NCBI GenBank assembly: GCA_030834835.1
Contig: JAUQXD010001311.1
Coordinates: 1 to 6,865 of the forward strand
Direction of reading: 5' to 3'
Source of the DNA: Thermoflexales bacterium
Lineage (GTDB): Bacteria > Chloroflexota > Anaerolineae > Fen-1058
DNA: 6,865 nucleotides
A model generated the notes under the pieces. That model saw nothing but the letters and a program-made list of their open reading frames with translations, made no database searches and was not told where the DNA came from. This document shows positions 6,172-6,865 of this stretch, piece after piece (the first letter of the stretch is position 1; the number at the start of each line of letters is the position of its first letter). Both the position numbers and the translations under genes were made by a program.

Positions 6172-6630
6172 CTAGCCTTCGATGCGATCGATCATCTCGC
6201 GCGGCGACACGTCTGCGAACAGTAGCGTCAGGAGGCCGGGCAGGTATTGATCCATCGTCGATACGTTGGTATTGATCAGATTCTTGATCACGACCGCGCT
6301 CAGGGTCAGGCCTTCCACGTCGAGGCTGGTTTTGTAGCGGATTTCGCCGTCTTCAAAGTCCAGTTCAAAGTTGCCGATGATCAGCCCGTAATTGGCGCGC
6401 GTGATAAACTCGGCCAGGGCGGCGCGTCGCTCGACGGGCGCGGTGACCGGGCAGACGGAGTAGAAAATGATCTGCTGCTGTTCCTCGCGCGCCTGCGCGT
6501 AACACGTCCAGTTGGCGTGCTTGCCGTTGTAGTTCAGGCTCAGCACCGGCCTATCCTCCAGCTGGATGTACGGCCAATCGTCGGACTTGAAGAAGTCCGC
6601 GATGGTCTCAAACAACGGTGAGCCACTCAT
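6172..6630 (-). CDS. YbjN-domain protein (type III chaperone-like fold)
   Basis: A 152-residue soluble protein without signal peptide or membrane segment. The pattern matches the YbjN family, whose fold resembles type III secretion chaperones: an N-terminal helix (SPLFETIADFFKSDDWPY, 4-21), a strand-rich middle (VLSLNYNGKHANWTCYAQA to IIFYSVCPVTAP), a helix (ERRAALAEFITRANY, 67-81), FELDFEDGEIRYKTSLDVEG (88-107) and a C-terminal helical part ending LFADVSPREMIDRIEG. It is the first gene of the operon; a moderate AGGGAC lies about 10 bases before the ATG. No enzymatic residues are recognised. With a PAAR gene next to it, a role as adaptor or chaperone that loads cargo onto the tip is possible by analogy to known PAAR adaptors, but YbjN is not established in that role. 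Other YbjN proteins affect stress responses and motility. Confidence 0.8.
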   Translation of the reverse strand: MSGSPLFETIADFFKSDDWPYIQLEDRPVLSLNYNGKHANWTCYAQAREEQQQIIFYSVCPVTAPVERRAALAEFITRANYGLIIGNFELDFEDGEIRYKTSLDVEGLTLSAVVIKNLINTNVSTMDQYLPGLLTLLFADVSPREMIDRIEG

Positions 6631-6671
6631 GTTTAACTGTCCCTGTCGTTGATCAAACGTGTCACGCTCAA

Positions 6672-6701
6672 ACTATACCGTACTCGTGGAGAGGTTGTCA
6701 A
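6672..6701 (-). promoter_or_regulatory. Sigma70-type promoter of the YbjN-PAAR-methyltransferase operon
   Basis: On the minus strand a consensus -35 TTGACA (6701-6696) is followed after 18 bases by -10 TATAGT (6677-6672). Transcription would start near 6665, giving a leader of about 35 bases before the YbjN ATG at 6630. It is the only such pair I found in the intergenic stretch to the right of the operon. Confidence 0.7.
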
Positions 6702-6710
6702 CCGGTCTCC
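6688..6710. promoter_or_regulatory. Near-palindrome over the -35 box, possible operator
   Basis: GGAGA (6688-6692) and GGTTG (6693-6697) are mirrored by CAACC (6699-6703) and TCTCC (6706-6710), with one central base and a two-base offset in the right arm. The 11-bp core GGTTGTCAACC covers the -35 box. The near-absence of a loop argues against an RNA hairpin and for a protein-binding site. No regulator gene is in view. Confidence 0.4.
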
Positions 6711-6833
6711 CCGCAAAAGACCACCGCCGCTCCGTCCTTGTCGATATGTGGCAGGTGTGAGCCTGGCGGCAGCGCGAAATCGGGCCACGGGCAGTCTGGA
6801 ATTCGGAGCGATGGTGGTCATCACAACCTGCGG
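6711..6833. other. Intergenic DNA with no supported gene
   Basis: Upstream of the minus-strand promoter I see no coding frame with family resemblance and no RNA gene. The short minus-strand frames here run through the promoter and lack any recognisable protein pattern. Confidence 0.4.
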
Positions 6834-6860
6834 TATAATGCGGCGCAAGTATGCGGCGCA
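6834..6860 (+). promoter_or_regulatory. Candidate -10 box (TATAAT) pointing out of the window, with a 10-bp direct repeat
   Basis: A perfect TATAAT stands at 6834-6839 but without a good -35 at 16-18 bases (the best position reads ATGGTG). Right after it ATGCGGCGCA occurs twice, at 6838-6847 and 6851-6860, a 13-base step. This may be the promoter region of a divergent gene starting beyond the right edge. A frame from 6838 (MRRKYAAHA) is open to the edge, but its ATG overlaps the TATAAT, so I do not call it. Confidence 0.35.
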
Positions 6861-6865
6861 CGCCA

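Noticed and set aside
5852..6175. Plus-strand frame of 107 codons opposite the PAAR gene
   Set aside because: The real PAAR repeats and a perfect Shine-Dalgarno are on the minus strand; the plus frame is a Pro/Ala/Thr-rich mirror of them.
6633..6861. Minus-strand frames at the right edge
   Set aside because: They run through the promoter of the YbjN operon, have no ribosome site or family pattern, and overlap each other in different frames.

Overview
The window (6865 bases, GC-rich by eye) holds seven genes in two convergent groups. No rRNA, tRNA, CRISPR array, integrase or transposase is visible. The protein types, the CHSERSEE-type intergenic repeat (named for the spurious peptide it encodes) and the degenerate caaag-type intergenic repeat fit an environmental bacterium such as a member of Chloroflexota (Anaerolineae-like). 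This assignment is an inference from style; no marker gene is present.

Left group, plus strand, about 1-4128: a sugar-acid operon. It runs tagaturonate epimerase UxaE (5' end cut by the window edge), an SDR closely resembling UxuB/YjmF D-mannonate oxidoreductase (fructuronate reductase), a LarA-superfamily nickel-pincer racemase/epimerase with its catalytic residues intact, and gluconokinase GntK. Read in order these suggest tagaturonate -> fructuronate -> mannonate -> (C2 epimerisation) gluconate -> 6-phosphogluconate. That would be a dehydratase-free hexuronate route which bypasses UxuA (mannonate dehydratase) and KDG kinase. This is the main finding. The LarA and GntK genes are separated by a 182-bp element with 13-bp perfect terminal inverted repeats; a related fragment lies in front of the SDR gene.

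Right group, minus strand, 6630 down to 4199: a three-gene operon of a YbjN-domain protein, a small PAAR-repeat spike-tip protein and a large SAM methyltransferase with MethyTransf_Reg and PKMT-like C-terminal regions. It has a good sigma70-type promoter (TTGACA, 18 bp, TATAGT) whose -35 box lies inside a near-palindrome. The PAAR stop and the methyltransferase GTG start overlap by four bases (GTGA), so translation is probably coupled. The PAAR protein contains no histidine, so it lacks the usual zinc ligands. A small chaperone-fold protein, a tip and an enzyme together suggest an orphan contractile-injection cargo module, but this is speculative.

The last ~155 bases hold no gene I can support, only a TATAAT box pointing out of the window.
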